Shown here: in pieces, positions 16,601 to 25,387 of the stretch
How positions within the stretch are numbered: the stretch's first letter is position 1
Layout: every line of letters begins with the position of its first letter
Source: Streptomyces sp. Tu 3180
Lineage (GTDB): Bacteria > Actinomycetota > Actinomycetes > Streptomycetales > Streptomycetaceae
Assembly (NCBI RefSeq): GCF_009852415.1
Contig: NZ_WOXS01000002.1
Location: forward strand, 8,224,001-8,288,000
Reading direction: 5' to 3'
DNA: 64,000 nucleotides
Translations under genes and position numbers: made by a program
The notes under the pieces: model-generated
The model's input: the letters and a program-made list of their open reading frames with translations, nothing else
What the model was told of the DNA's origin: nothing
Databases searched by the model: none

Positions 16601-17661
16601 GGGCGTCGCCGCACGGCGACCGGCCCACGACGGACCGCGTCGCCGAGCGCTCCGAGGACGGTGCGCGGGCGCAGCACGGGCGTCCGGCCGGACGCGGCCC
16701 CCCTCATGCCCTCGAGCACCTCGGCGAGCACCTGCGGGCCGTCCTTGGCCGGGGCCCAGTCGAGCTCCGTGCGCGCGCGGGTCGTATCCAGCATCGGGAG
16801 CGCGAAGCCCATGTCGAGCCACCCGGTGTCGACCGGTTGCAGGCGCGCGTGCCAGGCGGCCGACATGACGGCGCGGACCACGGCGGAGGGCACGTGCACC
16901 AGCCTGGCGCCGAGCGCGTCCGCGATGACCGCCGCGGTCACGGGCGTGTCGGCGGCCAGGTTGAACGGACCTGCCGCGCGCCGGTGCACCACCGTGACGA
17001 TCGCCTCGGCGACGTCGTCGGTGTGAACCATCGGGATGGTCAGCCTCCGGTCCATCGGCAGGACCGGCAGCAAGTCGAGCACCTTGGGGGGCACGAGGGC
17101 GGGCACGCCGTACCGCAGGAGAGCGCTGCCGGCGGCGCGCTGCCCGACGATTCCCGGCCGAAGGCGGGTGACGAGCGTGCCGGCGCCGGAGGCCTCGTGC
17201 CGGTCGAGGAGACGTTCGGCCGCCGATTTGTGCCGGCTGTACTGCGAACTGCGCACACCCCCGGTGGGCCAGGACTCGTCGACCGGACGGTCGTCCCTCT
17301 TCGGTGAGTAGGCGCCGACCGAGGACATGTGAACCAGGTGCGGGACGCCGGTGTCGGCGACGGCCCGGAGCACGCGGCGAGTACCGCCGACGCCGAGCTC
17401 GGTGAGGTAGGCGGGATCGTGGGACGGCTGGAAGCCCCATGCCAGGTGGACGACGGCGTCCGCGCCGGTGAACGCCTCGACGAGCGTGCCGTGGCAGGCC
17501 TCGACGCTGAGGTCCGTCGAGCGCCAGTCGACCCCCCGGCTGTCAGGGCCCTCGGGTGGCCGCCGGGCCAGACCCACCAGGTCGTGCCCGCCCTCGGCAC
17601 GCAAGCGTTGCACGACGACAGAGCCGATGTTTCCGGTCGCCCCGGTGACCACGATGCGCAT
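16597..17661 (-). CDS. NAD(P)-dependent epimerase/dehydratase-type extended SDR
   Basis: This 354-residue protein has the Rossmann motif 'VVTGATGNIGSVV' at the N-terminus and an extended-SDR layout with 'HLVHMSSVGAYSP' and a downstream 'YSRHKSAAE' (Tyr-x-x-x-Lys) active site. It is the first gene of the minus-strand operon, and the next four genes are joined to it by overlaps or gaps of a few bases. The ATG at 17661 begins right at the nucleotide-binding fold. It may oxidise or reduce an intermediate of the phenolic lipid or prenyl pathway; the substrate is unknown. Confidence 0.85.
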   Translation of the reverse strand: MRIVVTGATGNIGSVVVQRLRAEGGHDLVGLARRPPEGPDSRGVDWRSTDLSVEACHGTLVEAFTGADAVVHLAWGFQPSHDPAYLTELGVGGTRRVLRAVADTGVPHLVHMSSVGAYSPKRDDRPVDESWPTGGVRSSQYSRHKSAAERLLDRHEASGAGTLVTRLRPGIVGQRAAGSALLRYGVPALVPPKVLDLLPVLPMDRRLTIPMVHTDDVAEAIVTVVHRRAAGPFNLAADTPVTAAVIADALGARLVHVPSAVVRAVMSAAWHARLQPVDTGWLDMGFALPMLDTTRARTELDWAPAKDGPQVLAEVLEGMRGAASGRTPVLRPRTVLGALGDAVRRGPVAVRRRP

Positions 17662-17883
17662 GCAGGATGGGTTGCCCCGTCGTCTCTCCTCCCACACGGG
17701 GCACTCCGGCATCCGGCGGACACCGGCGTCACCCGGCCGGTGCACTGCGCAGGTGCGCGCCCTTGGGGATGGGGCTCGTGCAGCCGCTGCTGTCGGTGAG
17801 GCTCGCGTGCAGGCCCTCCATCGACGGCTGACACCCGTACATGCGGACAGCACCGGCTGACGCCGCATCGCGACGGACGGTCA

Positions 17884-18223
17884 GTCAAGGACACCGGCCG
17901 GTTGGCCGACGCTGTCACCGCCGTGACCGGCCTGCTCGCCGACAGACCCCCGGGTCTTCTCGAGATGCTGCGCGAACACGATCCCGAGTCCGTCCTTCTG
18001 GACGGCACCCTCGCCGAGTGCGACCGCGTCGGACAGCCGCACCGACTGCTCCGCCAAGCACCGTCGCCACGGCGTGGACATCCAGGTCGACACCGATCCG
18101 GACGGCGAGGTGCCGTGGGTCTCGCCCGCGCTGCCGGGCCGTAGCCACGACTTGACCGTTTCCCGCACCCACAAGACCATCCGAACCTGCGAGCGCCGGG
18201 GCGTCCCGGAGAGGCAACGCTGA
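17884..18223 (+). mobile_element. Frameshifted DDE transposase remnant (IS5-type)
   Basis: The first part reads 'LLADRPPGLLEMLREHDPE' and 'VLLDGTLAECDRV' in one frame. After a frameshift near 18030 the sequence continues in another frame with 'KHRRHGVDIQVDTDPDGE' and 'VSPALPGRSHDLTVSRTH', then a TGA at 18221. Together these are the central DDE region of a common Streptomyces transposase family. The N- and C-terminal ends are missing. It separates the promoter side of the phenolic-lipid operon from the hydrolase gene. Confidence 0.75.
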
Positions 18224-18243
18224 AAAGGCTCAGTAGGACCGGT

Positions 18244-19083
18244 TCACTCGTGGCCGGCAGTCACGGAAGGGTCCTTCCGGTGCGCCCAGTCCAGCGCCTC
18301 GACGATGAACCGGGCGAGCGTGCGGGGATCCTGGGCGTGGGCGAGGTGCCCCTGCCCCGGCATCACGCGCACGCGAGCACGGGGCATCGCCGCCGAGATC
18401 CGGGCGAACGGTTCCCCGTACGGGGGGAGCCCTTCGTTGTCGCCACCGAGCAGCAACGTGACGGGCATGGGAAGGCTCCCGTAGCCCGGCAGTTCGACCG
18501 CGTGTTCATTCAGCGCCGCCAACTCCCGGGCCAATGGCGCCGCGAGCGGCCGTAGTGCCTGCCACACCGGGCTCCGGCGCAACTGCGTGACGTACTCGGC
18601 GGAGAAGCCGGACACGTCCCGGTTCACGACCTCCACGGCCCGGTCCAGATCGCCTGCCTCATCAGCCTGCCGCAGCGCATCCAGTGCCTGGAGACCGAAA
18701 GGGCGCATCACCGGCTCGTAGAGCGTCAGCGAGTGGACGCCGGCATGCCGCCTCGCGGCTTCCAACGCGATGAGGCCACCGTAGCTCCAGCCGAAGACGT
18801 CCACTCCACCACTGCGGTCGTCATCCGTACCGAGTTCGTCGAGCACACGGCACAGGTCCTCGACCTCAGTGCCCACCGAATAGTCATCGCCCAGCGGGCC
18901 GCTGGGCCGACGGCCGCGCCGGTTCAGGACATATACGGGCTGATCCGTGGACAGTGCGTCCACCACAGGCTGCCATGAAGCGGCATCGGCCATGACTCCC
19001 GGCACGAGCAACAGCGGCCTGCCCTGCCCACTGCGGTGGCTGAGTGCCAGAACCACGCCGTCCCGTACCACCTGCACCAACAC
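18244..19083 (-). CDS. Alpha/beta hydrolase
   Basis: This 279-residue alpha/beta-hydrolase-fold protein has a clear nucleophile elbow 'GWSYGG' (Ser about residue 103), an N-terminal 'LLLVPGVMADAASW' oxyanion segment, and the terminal 'GQGHLAHAQDP' carrying the catalytic His. There is no signal peptide, so it is probably cytoplasmic. No operon partner is present: an IS remnant lies downstream and a decayed gene upstream. The substrate is unknown; esterase, lactonase or haloperoxidase-like roles are all possible. Confidence 0.85.
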   Translation of the reverse strand: MLVQVVRDGVVLALSHRSGQGRPLLLVPGVMADAASWQPVVDALSTDQPVYVLNRRGRRPSGPLGDDYSVGTEVEDLCRVLDELGTDDDRSGGVDVFGWSYGGLIALEAARRHAGVHSLTLYEPVMRPFGLQALDALRQADEAGDLDRAVEVVNRDVSGFSAEYVTQLRRSPVWQALRPLAAPLARELAALNEHAVELPGYGSLPMPVTLLLGGDNEGLPPYGEPFARISAAMPRARVRVMPGQGHLAHAQDPRTLARFIVEALDWAHRKDPSVTAGHE

Positions 19084-19191
19084 CCAGAACCCCTTTCGCG
19101 GTCAGGGACACCGAAAGACCTTACCTCCCCGGCGAACCGCTCCGGGATCGGTGGGGGCGGGGGTGTCCAAGGGCTGTCCCGTGAGTGACGT

Positions 19192-19754
19192 TCAGCGATC
19201 GGCGGGGGCGGAGGAAGCACAGCGGTAGTTCTTCCCGAGGCAGAGACGCAGGACGGTCGCCGGCCGGCGGCCTTCCTCGATGTGCTCGTGACGCAGCGTG
19301 TCGCCGCCCTCGTGTGCCCGCTGATCGGTGACGGTCTCCGGGCGGGGCAGGATCGCCGCGCAGCCGGCGGGGGAGAGGTCGTCACCGCCGACGTCCGGGG
19401 GATGGAGGAGTGGCTCCAGCACGGTGGACACCTCGCTCCACGGCCGTTCGCCACCGAAGCCCCACATCTCGGGGAGGGTGAACCCCTCCGCCCGGGCCGG
19501 GCGCCGCCGGAAGGCAGCAAACCTCTTCCAGCACGAAGGAGTCCGCGCACGGGTCGCTGTCACCGGCCACGGCCGCGACGGGTCAGAGGACGTACTCAGC
19601 CAGCCGCAACAGGAGGAAACGCCGGCTCCCGATGCGCTTCCGCCCGCCCGGCGACAGCAGCGCCGCCACCCCTCTGCAGCCCCAGGAGGCAGTCGGAGCT
19701 CCGCTCCACCTGCTCGGGCGTCAGTGGTGTGCGAGACGGGACCGGATACGGCAT
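19192..19754 (-). pseudogene. Decayed conserved hypothetical gene
   Basis: The N-terminus is intact, with an ATG at 19754 and a GAGGAG site, and reads 'MPYPVPSRTPLTPEQVERSS'. The rest is spread over frames: 'FLLLRLAEYVL' followed by a stop, then 'GDSDPCADSFVLEE', then after a further shift 'TLPEMWGFGGERPWSEVS' and 'ATVLRLCLGKN'. The pieces line up as one protein of about 190 residues, of a type common in Streptomyces with no known function. At least two frameshifts and one nonsense codon rule out a normal product. Confidence 0.75.
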
Positions 19755-19851
19755 CGAGGTCTCCTCGCGATGGCTGACGCGCGGATCGGCGTCGTCCCCG
19801 AGGGGCCGTCCTTTCGACTCGTGGAAGCGTGCGCCTTTCGAGGGGAGTGGT

Positions 19852-20214
19852 TCAGTCGTTCAGGGCGTGGTGCACGGTGGGGTGGCAGGGGATGACGGTG
19901 TCGATGCCGACGAGTTCCATGACGCGCAGCACCGGGCCGTGGGCGCCGACCAGGTGCAGCCGGCCGTCGGTCTCGGTGAGGGCTTGGTGGGCGGCGATGA
20001 GGACGTTGAGGCCACTGGAGTCCATGAACGACACGCCGGACAGGTCGAGCACGGTGCGTGGTTCCGTGGCGTGTTCGGAAGGGACCAGCTCCCGGTAGAG
20101 AGCGTCCCGGTGGGTGTGGTCGATTTCGCCCCGCAGGGTGACGATGCGAACGCTGTCAATCGTGCTGATGTCGATCGACAGGTCAGATCGTGCTGCTTCA
20201 TGGGTATCCGTCAT
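19852..20214 (-). CDS. STAS-domain anti-anti-sigma factor
   Basis: This 120-residue protein is a single STAS domain with the phosphoacceptor motif 'SFMDSSGLNVL' (about residues 62-72). Such proteins bind and inhibit an anti-sigma kinase until phosphorylated on the DSSG serine. It is divergent from the HATPase gene starting at 20380, with 165 bp between them. The two are a plausible partner-switching pair controlling an unidentified sigma factor. Confidence 0.88.
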   Translation of the reverse strand: MTDTHEAARSDLSIDISTIDSVRIVTLRGEIDHTHRDALYRELVPSEHATEPRTVLDLSGVSFMDSSGLNVLIAAHQALTETDGRLHLVGAHGPVLRVMELVGIDTVIPCHPTVHHALND

Positions 20215-20379
20215 GGTTCCTCGACTGCGCTCGCTGGTTCGGACTTCGGATGGTGACGTGCACCTGCAGCCTGCCATGAGAGTCAAGGGTTTCCACCAGT
20301 ACGGTCCATACCTCGGAACGGACGGTGCATGTGAGGCGTCCTCGCGGGTAAGCGCGCGTATGTGAATGGGGGAGCGGTA

Positions 20380-20859
20380 GTGGACCCAGTGGAATCGGCA
20401 CCGGACAGCGGGGGCGTGATGCCCGATGCCATAGAGGACGTACTTGCTCTGGACGGTGACAGCTCGTGCATCGCCCGGGCCCGCCACCGCGCGGTGGACT
20501 TCCTCACCCGTGTCCAGGCCGAGTACGGCATGCCGGTCTCTGCTCGCGCGATGGACCTGACCCAGTTGGTCGTCAGTGAACTGGTGACCAATGCCCGCAA
20601 GTACGCACCGGGTCCGGCGATGATGGAGCTGCGGATCGCTGGGGACCTGGTGGAAGTCGTGGTGTGGGACAGCGATCCGGTCCTGCCGGTGGCCAGGGCC
20701 GCGGATGCGGGCCGGGTCGGCCAGCACGGCCTGGAGATCGTCATGGCCGTCGCGCAGGGCTTCGAAGTCCAGCGCGAGCTGGTCGGCAAACGCATCACCG
20801 CCCGCATCGCCCTGCCCGACGACCCCGTCGGCACCCTCACCGGTTGCCGCCCCCATTGA
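20380..20859 (+). CDS. Anti-sigma factor kinase-type ATPase (RsbW/SpoIIAB-like)
   Basis: This 159-residue HATPase_c protein has an N box in 'VVSELVTNARKYAPGP', a 'VVVWDSDP' segment corresponding to the G1 box, and 'GRVGQHGLEIV' corresponding to G2. The GTG at 20380 is preferred over an in-frame GTG at 20362 because GGGGGAG lies 6 bp upstream. Streptomyces carry many such small kinases, which sequester sigma factors or act in partner switching with STAS proteins like the divergent neighbour. No sigma factor gene is visible nearby. Confidence 0.88.
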   Translation: MDPVESAPDSGGVMPDAIEDVLALDGDSSCIARARHRAVDFLTRVQAEYGMPVSARAMDLTQLVVSELVTNARKYAPGPAMMELRIAGDLVEVVVWDSDPVLPVARAADAGRVGQHGLEIVMAVAQGFEVQRELVGKRITARIALPDDPVGTLTGCRPH

Positions 20860-20892
20860 CGTTCCCCCGGGCCTAGGACCCGGGAGAACGTC
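20858..20892. terminator. Bidirectional intrinsic terminator-like hairpin
   Basis: A 14-bp stem with one mismatch is formed by 20858-20871 and 20879-20892 (arms containing ACGTTC and CCCGGG) around a 7-base loop CCTAGGA. It begins at the stop codon of the anti-sigma kinase gene and lies 3' of the minus-strand genes, so it can serve both convergent transcripts. There is no T-tract, as is usual in Streptomyces. Confidence 0.75.
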
Positions 20893-21016
20893 CATCCGTC
20901 GAAGCCTGCGGAGTCAGCAGCACGCCGGCCGGCGCGGCGAGCGGGCTGCAGTCGAGGAGCTCGTCGGCCTCGGCGTCCTGGAGCAGGTGGAGCGTGACGT
21001 TCGGGGCGCTGATCAT
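20873..21016 (-). CDS. Small peptide gene, 47 residues, unknown function
   Basis: This open frame begins with ATG at 21016, 13 bp after the FG-GAP protein stop, and ends inside the loop of the terminator hairpin. The peptide starts 'MISAPNVTLHLLQDAEADEL' and has one Cys. Codon use is GC-rich at third positions. The ribosome site is weak (AGGGG close to the start). It could be a small coupled gene or the tail of a decayed gene. No family is recognised. Confidence 0.4.
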   Translation of the reverse strand: MISAPNVTLHLLQDAEADELLDCSPLAAPAGVLLTPQASTDGRSPGS

Positions 21017-21029
21017 GCCCCTGCCCGCG

Positions 21030-22517
21030 TCAGTTCTCCACGTGAGGGCTGGTGAGAGCGGCGCCGAAGTAGCCCTTCATGCCGCGTACGGCGATGCCGG
21101 CGCTCTTGCCGCACAGGTTGACCGAGCCGTTCAGGAGGGGGCCGGATGCCGAGCCGCGGGCGACCCAGAGGCAGCCGTCGGAGTTCTCGGTGGGGGCGCC
21201 GACGACCGTCTCGGCTTTGCCGTCCTTGTTGAGGTCGGCGAGGTGGACGGCGGTACCGAACCCGTCGCCGCTCTCCGCGGTGCCGGGGACTCCCGCGGTG
21301 TTCTGGGTGTAGCCGGCCGCCTTGGCCGTCGTCAAGCCGGAGGCCGAGCCGCGCAGAAGGACAGCGGTGCCTGCCGAGGCGCGCGACCCGACGGCCTCCT
21401 CGGGGGAGCCGACCAGGACGTCGGCGTAGCCGTCGGCGTCGACGTCGCCGACGCTCAGGGACTGGCCGAACCAGTCGCCCCACTCCGCGGTGCCGGGGAC
21501 GCCCGCCGTGTCCTGGTGGAAGACCTTCGGCTTCTGCCCGGCGGTGATGCCCTGGGCACCGCCGTAGAGGACCTGGATCTCGCCGCCGCGGTGGGCCGCG
21601 GGGGTGGGTGCGTTGAAGTGGGAGTCATCGCCCGCGATGCCGGTGACGAGGTCGCCGTAACCGTCGCCGTTGAGGTCGCCGATCTGCCCCGCGTGGCCGT
21701 CGGCGTACGGCAGCTCGACGCCCCGGTTGACGAGCGGGTCCTCGGTGTCGGGGGCGCCCGTGTCGAGGGTCACCGGTCCGCGGATGTCGCCGTCGGTGGG
21801 ACCGGCCAGGTAGAAGCGCTCGGCCCTGCCGTCGCCGTTCACGTCACCCATCACCACGCCACGGGCGTTCTCCCGCCACTCGAGGTAGCGGGCAGCGGCC
21901 TGGCCGGTGCGGGTGAAGGGGCCGCTGTAGGAGGCGATGGTGCAGCCCGAACCGATGCCGACCTCCGGGGCACCGTCGCCGTTCATGTCGCCGGTGGCGA
22001 TGGACATGCCGAAGCGGCAGTGGATCCTGCCCTCGCCGTACCCGGCCGGAGGGGCGATGTTCGCGCCACCCTTCAGTCCGTTCGGCCCGCCCCACACCAC
22101 GGTCACGGAACCCCGCGACTCGACACCGCCGACGTCCTCGCCCGGGGCGCCGACGAGCAGGTCGGCATAACCGTCCCGGTCCAGGTCGGCGCTGGCCACC
22201 GTCCTGCCGAAGCGGTCGGACTCCTCGGCGGTGCCGGGGATCCCGGTGGTCGCCTGGGTGATGACCGTGCCGCGGGTGGTGCTCACCGAGGACGCGGAGC
22301 CGTAGAGCACGACGACCGAACCGGCCTCCTCCACCGTGCCGTTGGCGGCGGCGGGAGCCCCGACGGCCAGGTCGCGGTAGCCGTCACCGTTGAAGTCGTC
22401 CTGCACAGCCGCAGTGTTGGCGCCCTTGTAAGGGGAGGCGGCGGACGATGTCACCGGGGTGAGGGTGACGGCGACGGAGGTGGTGAGCACGGCGGCCGCC
22501 GTGACTGCTCTGCGCAA
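21030..22517 (-). CDS. Secreted FG-GAP (integrin-like beta-propeller) repeat protein
   Basis: This 495-residue protein has a Sec signal peptide ('RRAVTAAAVLTTSVAVTL', cleavage likely near 'SSAAS') followed by six to seven FG-GAP/VCBS repeats with calcium-binding-like loops such as 'DFNGDGYRDLAVGAP' and 'DLNGDGYGDLVTG'. Such proteins form an extracellular beta-propeller. The start is taken as TTG at 22517 because an AAGGAG site lies 5 bp upstream; the ATG at 22553 has no good site and would place 12 charged residues before the signal peptide. Its role may be adhesion or polysaccharide binding. Confidence 0.9.
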   Translation of the reverse strand: MRRAVTAAAVLTTSVAVTLTPVTSSAASPYKGANTAAVQDDFNGDGYRDLAVGAPAAANGTVEEAGSVVVLYGSASSVSTTRGTVITQATTGIPGTAEESDRFGRTVASADLDRDGYADLLVGAPGEDVGGVESRGSVTVVWGGPNGLKGGANIAPPAGYGEGRIHCRFGMSIATGDMNGDGAPEVGIGSGCTIASYSGPFTRTGQAAARYLEWRENARGVVMGDVNGDGRAERFYLAGPTDGDIRGPVTLDTGAPDTEDPLVNRGVELPYADGHAGQIGDLNGDGYGDLVTGIAGDDSHFNAPTPAAHRGGEIQVLYGGAQGITAGQKPKVFHQDTAGVPGTAEWGDWFGQSLSVGDVDADGYADVLVGSPEEAVGSRASAGTAVLLRGSASGLTTAKAAGYTQNTAGVPGTAESGDGFGTAVHLADLNKDGKAETVVGAPTENSDGCLWVARGSASGPLLNGSVNLCGKSAGIAVRGMKGYFGAALTSPHVEN

Positions 22518-22654
22518 CGGAACTCCTTGTCTCGGACAACGGATGTCCCCCATGACATCCGAGCTGTACGAAAGGTTGTACGTTCAGGCGCACCCGTACC
22601 CCGGCGCGTTCACCCGCTGCGTCGGCACACCCGGGTCCTTGCGGAGGTACGAGG

Positions 22655-22884
22655 TCAGGGCCCGAGTTGCCGCATGGTGAGGTTCGTTCGCCCGTACGCG
22701 GCCACCAGCAGGATGCGGTCTTCCAGGGACAGTGCCCACGGTCGGCCGCCGGTGGGCCTGCCTCCGCCCCGGCGCCGTACGAGCCTGACGCGCTTGCGGA
22801 ACTGCCGCCCGTCCAGTCCCGCGAACAGGCCCACCCCCTGCGGCTCAGCCGCCGTCACCACCGTCCCCCGCCAAGATCATCACA
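22655..22884 (-). mobile_element. N-terminal remnant of an IS5-type transposase
   Basis: The minus strand reads 'VGLFAGLDGRQFRKRV', 'GGGRPWALSLEDRILLVAAY' and 'RTNLTMRQL', the usual N-terminal DNA-binding part of a Streptomyces IS5-family transposase. It stops after about 70 residues where the helix-turn-helix should continue, so it is a dead fragment. Inverted repeats were not identified. Confidence 0.7.
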
Positions 22885-22916
22885 TGCCTGAGCAGGGCTT
22901 ACGGGACGCCGTTTAG

Positions 22917-23590
22917 TCACTTCGGCAGCGGCCAGGGCTCGTGGCCGCTGAGGTCGGCGTCCGCTTGGACTTCGTGGAAGTCCAGTCCCAGGTGGATGCT
23001 GCCCGCCCGCTCCCCGGGCATCTGGTGGCCGATGTGACGGAGGTCTCCGGTGCCAGAGTCGCTGGTGAGGTCCCAGTCGGCGGAGTAGTGCATGACCGGA
23101 TCACCGCTTCCTCCCCGCCGCTCCCGAAGCGGCCGGCCGTCGCCGCGACAATCTCCCGCATCAGACCGAGCCCCTCCTCACGGACCGGGACCGGCAGGCC
23201 GGTCAGCACGGTGCCGAAGCGGTGGCCACGGGCGCGCAGGCCGTCCCCGACCCGGTCCGCGAACGCCTGTGCGTACGCCTCGTCACGATCCGGCATGGCC
23301 CGGGTGCCGGGTGTCCGGCCCGTCTCGCGGGCAGCGGCCATATCCGCCAGGCCCCTGGAGCGCGGCGTGCGCTCCTGCTGCCCGCCGAGCCGGTCGGCGA
23401 GGGCGCAGGCGGTATCGCACAGGGCCGTGTCGCCGGGTTCGGCCACGAGTCGTACACGGCCCTGGCGAGGTTGAGGACCGGCCCGATGCTCTCCTCCCGG
23501 GGGACGGATCCGCCGGCCGGGTCCTCGACCGCCCGGGCGGGGCCCTCCCGGACGGATCCGACCCGAGGGGGCGCGACCTGGTCCTCGCAC
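22917..23590 (-). pseudogene. Multiply frameshifted gene of unknown function
   Basis: Three stretches of convincing protein lie in different minus-strand frames: 'REESIGPVLNLARAVYDSW', then 'CDTACALADRLGGQQERT' with 'MPDRDEAYAQAFADRVGDG' and 'LGLMREIVAATAGRFG', then 'MHYSADWDLTSDSGTGDL' with 'GLDFHEVQADADLSGHEPW' ending at 22917. They join as one protein of about 220 residues, with frameshifts near 23455 and near 23110. The family is not recognised. It may be a real pseudogene or, less likely, sequencing error in G-rich runs. Confidence 0.6.
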
Positions 23591-24126
23591 CTGCCGCATC
23601 CGGAACGCAGCACGGCGCCGGCCGTGGCACGGTGCGACGACGTCCACGTCCCTCTCGGCGTCAGGCACCGGTTCCCGTTCCGTCCCGCCGTGGACGGACC
23701 ACCAGCCCCGGCACACCCGGTGGCGGGCACACCGGGACGGTGATCACGCGCCCTCGGCCCGTACGGGCCGAGGGCGCCGCAGCCAGGTCGGCCCGGAGAC
23801 GGCCCAGAAGCGGGATCGTGCCTTCGGCCTGTGGTCGTCCCAGTGGCTGAACACGTGAAGGCCGGTGCTCCGGCCCGCGAACCGCTGGGCTTGCCGGCGT
23901 GATGTCGGCATGGTCGGGCAGCAGGCTGCACAGAGGCGTCCGTCGATCAGTCCGCCGAGGTACCGGATTCGGCGAAGGCCGTGCCGGAGGGTGCACATCA
24001 GGTGATCGGGGCCGGTGTGAAGGCGGGGCTGGCACGGCTGTTGCCTGATCGGCAGGCCCGTGGACGCCGTGAGGGCCGCCGGCCGCAGTGCGGGTGGCGG
24101 CCCTCGGCCGTGCTCCGTCGAACTGT
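23591..24126. other. Region without a recognisable gene
   Basis: Open frames exist on both strands because of the GC content, but none has a good start, ribosome site or recognisable family. The only clear structure is the 30-bp palindrome listed separately. It lies between the decayed gene ending the block to the left and the small secreted protein gene, and is probably intergenic or highly decayed. Confidence 0.5.
23748..23777. terminator. Perfect 30-bp palindrome, probable strong hairpin
   Basis: The arms 23748-23760 and 23765-23777 (GCGCCCTCGGCCC and its exact complement) flank a GTAC loop that is itself palindromic, so the whole 30 bp reads the same on both strands. A stem of this GC content would stop transcription in either direction. 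A protein-binding site or an IS end are alternatives. Confidence 0.6.
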
Positions 24127-24354
24127 TCAGGCCACCACGATGACTACGACGACGTTGTTGTTGAGGTCGTCGTGGAAGTGACAGTACTGGTCCTGCGAGC
24201 CGTAGCGATCACACGAGTCATGGCTGGCCTGGCTCGGAAGACTGGCCGGGGCGGCTGCCGAGGCCGTACTTGCCGCGCCGATCGTGGCACCACCGGCCAT
24301 CAGAACCCCGACGGCGGAGGCCGTGAAGAAGCGCCTCACACGTTGTGCATTCAT
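24127..24354 (-). CDS. Small secreted protein with Val/Asn-rich tail
   Basis: This 75-residue protein has a signal peptide ('RRFFTASAVGVLMAGGATIG') with likely cleavage after 'ASTASAAA', leaving a mature peptide of about 40 residues. The mature part has two cysteines ('HDSCDRYGSQDQYCHFHDD') and ends 'LNNNVVVVIVVA'. The ATG at 24354 is preceded by GGAAGGAAG. Small secreted proteins of this build, with a Val/Ile-rich end, recur in Streptomyces but have no assigned function. A surface-active or aggregating role is only a guess. Confidence 0.7.
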   Translation of the reverse strand: MNAQRVRRFFTASAVGVLMAGGATIGAASTASAAAPASLPSQASHDSCDRYGSQDQYCHFHDDLNNNVVVVIVVA

Positions 24355-24654
24355 GATCTGACTTCCTTCCATCCCTCGCGCGTCGTCGATGCACGAGACG
24401 ATGGCCGCGTCCGCTGCGGGAAACCTGCGGCGCGGTCGTGGATGTTACCGCTTGGTCAGGTGGGCAGGGCCTCGCTGATCGGCGGAGGGTGCCCGGAGTG
24501 CGGCTCTCACCCATAAAGGCTAGGCGCCCCTCCCGGATGCCGCTCCTCCAGGACCGCGAGCGGAGCCCGGCCGGGGCGCTCCGATCGATGACCGCTTCGG
24601 CACCTTCCGGCCCGGGGCGGCCGGCATCGCCCTCCACCGGACCTCCAGGGTCCG

Positions 24655-24850
24655 TCTTCAAAGATCACTAGGTGGAGGACGCCGGACAGCAGCTGCAGCA
24701 GTGCCGACTTCCCGGAACCGTTGGGGCCGAGCAGCCCGGTCACGGAGCCGGGCCGTGGGGTGAGGGTGACGCCGTCGAGGAGCAGCCGCCCGTCGAGGGC
24801 GCGGCTCACGCGGTCGGCGGCGAGGGTGGGCGGCTCGGCGGACGGTTCCC
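24655..24850 (-). pseudogene. Truncated ABC transporter ATPase (N-terminal fragment)
   Basis: The minus strand encodes 'LDGRLLLDGVTLTPRPG' followed by a perfect Walker A, 'GLLGPNGSGKSALLQLLSG', typical of iron-siderophore type importer ATPases. After 'VLHLV' the sequence becomes unrelated; Walker B and signature motifs are missing. No start codon is certain. It is the 5' remnant of a lost transporter gene. Confidence 0.7.
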
Positions 24851-25387
24851 CGGCAGGTGCCCGTCCGGCCGGTGCCTGCCCGGAGCCGGGCGGCCGGGCG
24901 AGTATCGTCCACCGGGGAGGCGTGCGCTGTGCGCCTGCGCACGGATCGCCCGTGCTCGATGATCAGTGAGGTACGGGCGACGGCGGCGCCCGGTATCACG
25001 TGCCGCACCGCCGTCTCGGCCGCCTTGTGGATACCGCATCCCACGGCGACACCGCACGGAGTGGGCTCCGGTCGGCCGTATGCGACATCGCGAGTTCCAT
25101 CTCGGTAACCGGGCTGCGGCCGCCGGGGTCGGTATTCCGTCGGAATACGCTCCGGCATCCAGGTGCCACGTGCGGCAGAAGGCACAGACCTCCGGTCTCC
25201 GCCTTCTGGCCGTTCAGTAATTTGCTTCGCTCCGCCACGACTGTTGGGCCGCGCGGAAGAAGACGGTGGGCGATGCGGTGGCCTCGGCACTGAAATCTTC
25301 CGTGCGGCGCCTGGGGCCGGTGCGACCACACCGGTCATCCTGGGTGGCGGTGGTGTCCCTGTCTCCTCTGCCGTAGGCAGGCGACAG
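24851..25387. other. Decayed region with a short inverted repeat
   Basis: No intact gene is recognisable. A minus-strand frame around 24930-25090 reads protein-like ('CGVAVGCGIHKAAETAVRHV', 'RTSLIIEHGRSV') but has no identifiable family or start. A 7-bp inverted repeat, GTATTCC/GGAATAC with a 3-base spacer, lies at 25132-25148 and could be an operator left from a lost gene. Confidence 0.45.

Noticed and set aside
20994..22916. A 640-codon plus-strand frame opposite the FG-GAP protein
   Set aside because: It is a repetitive antisense shadow (Val/Gly/Ala-rich) of the FG-GAP repeats; the minus strand has a signal peptide and ribosome site.
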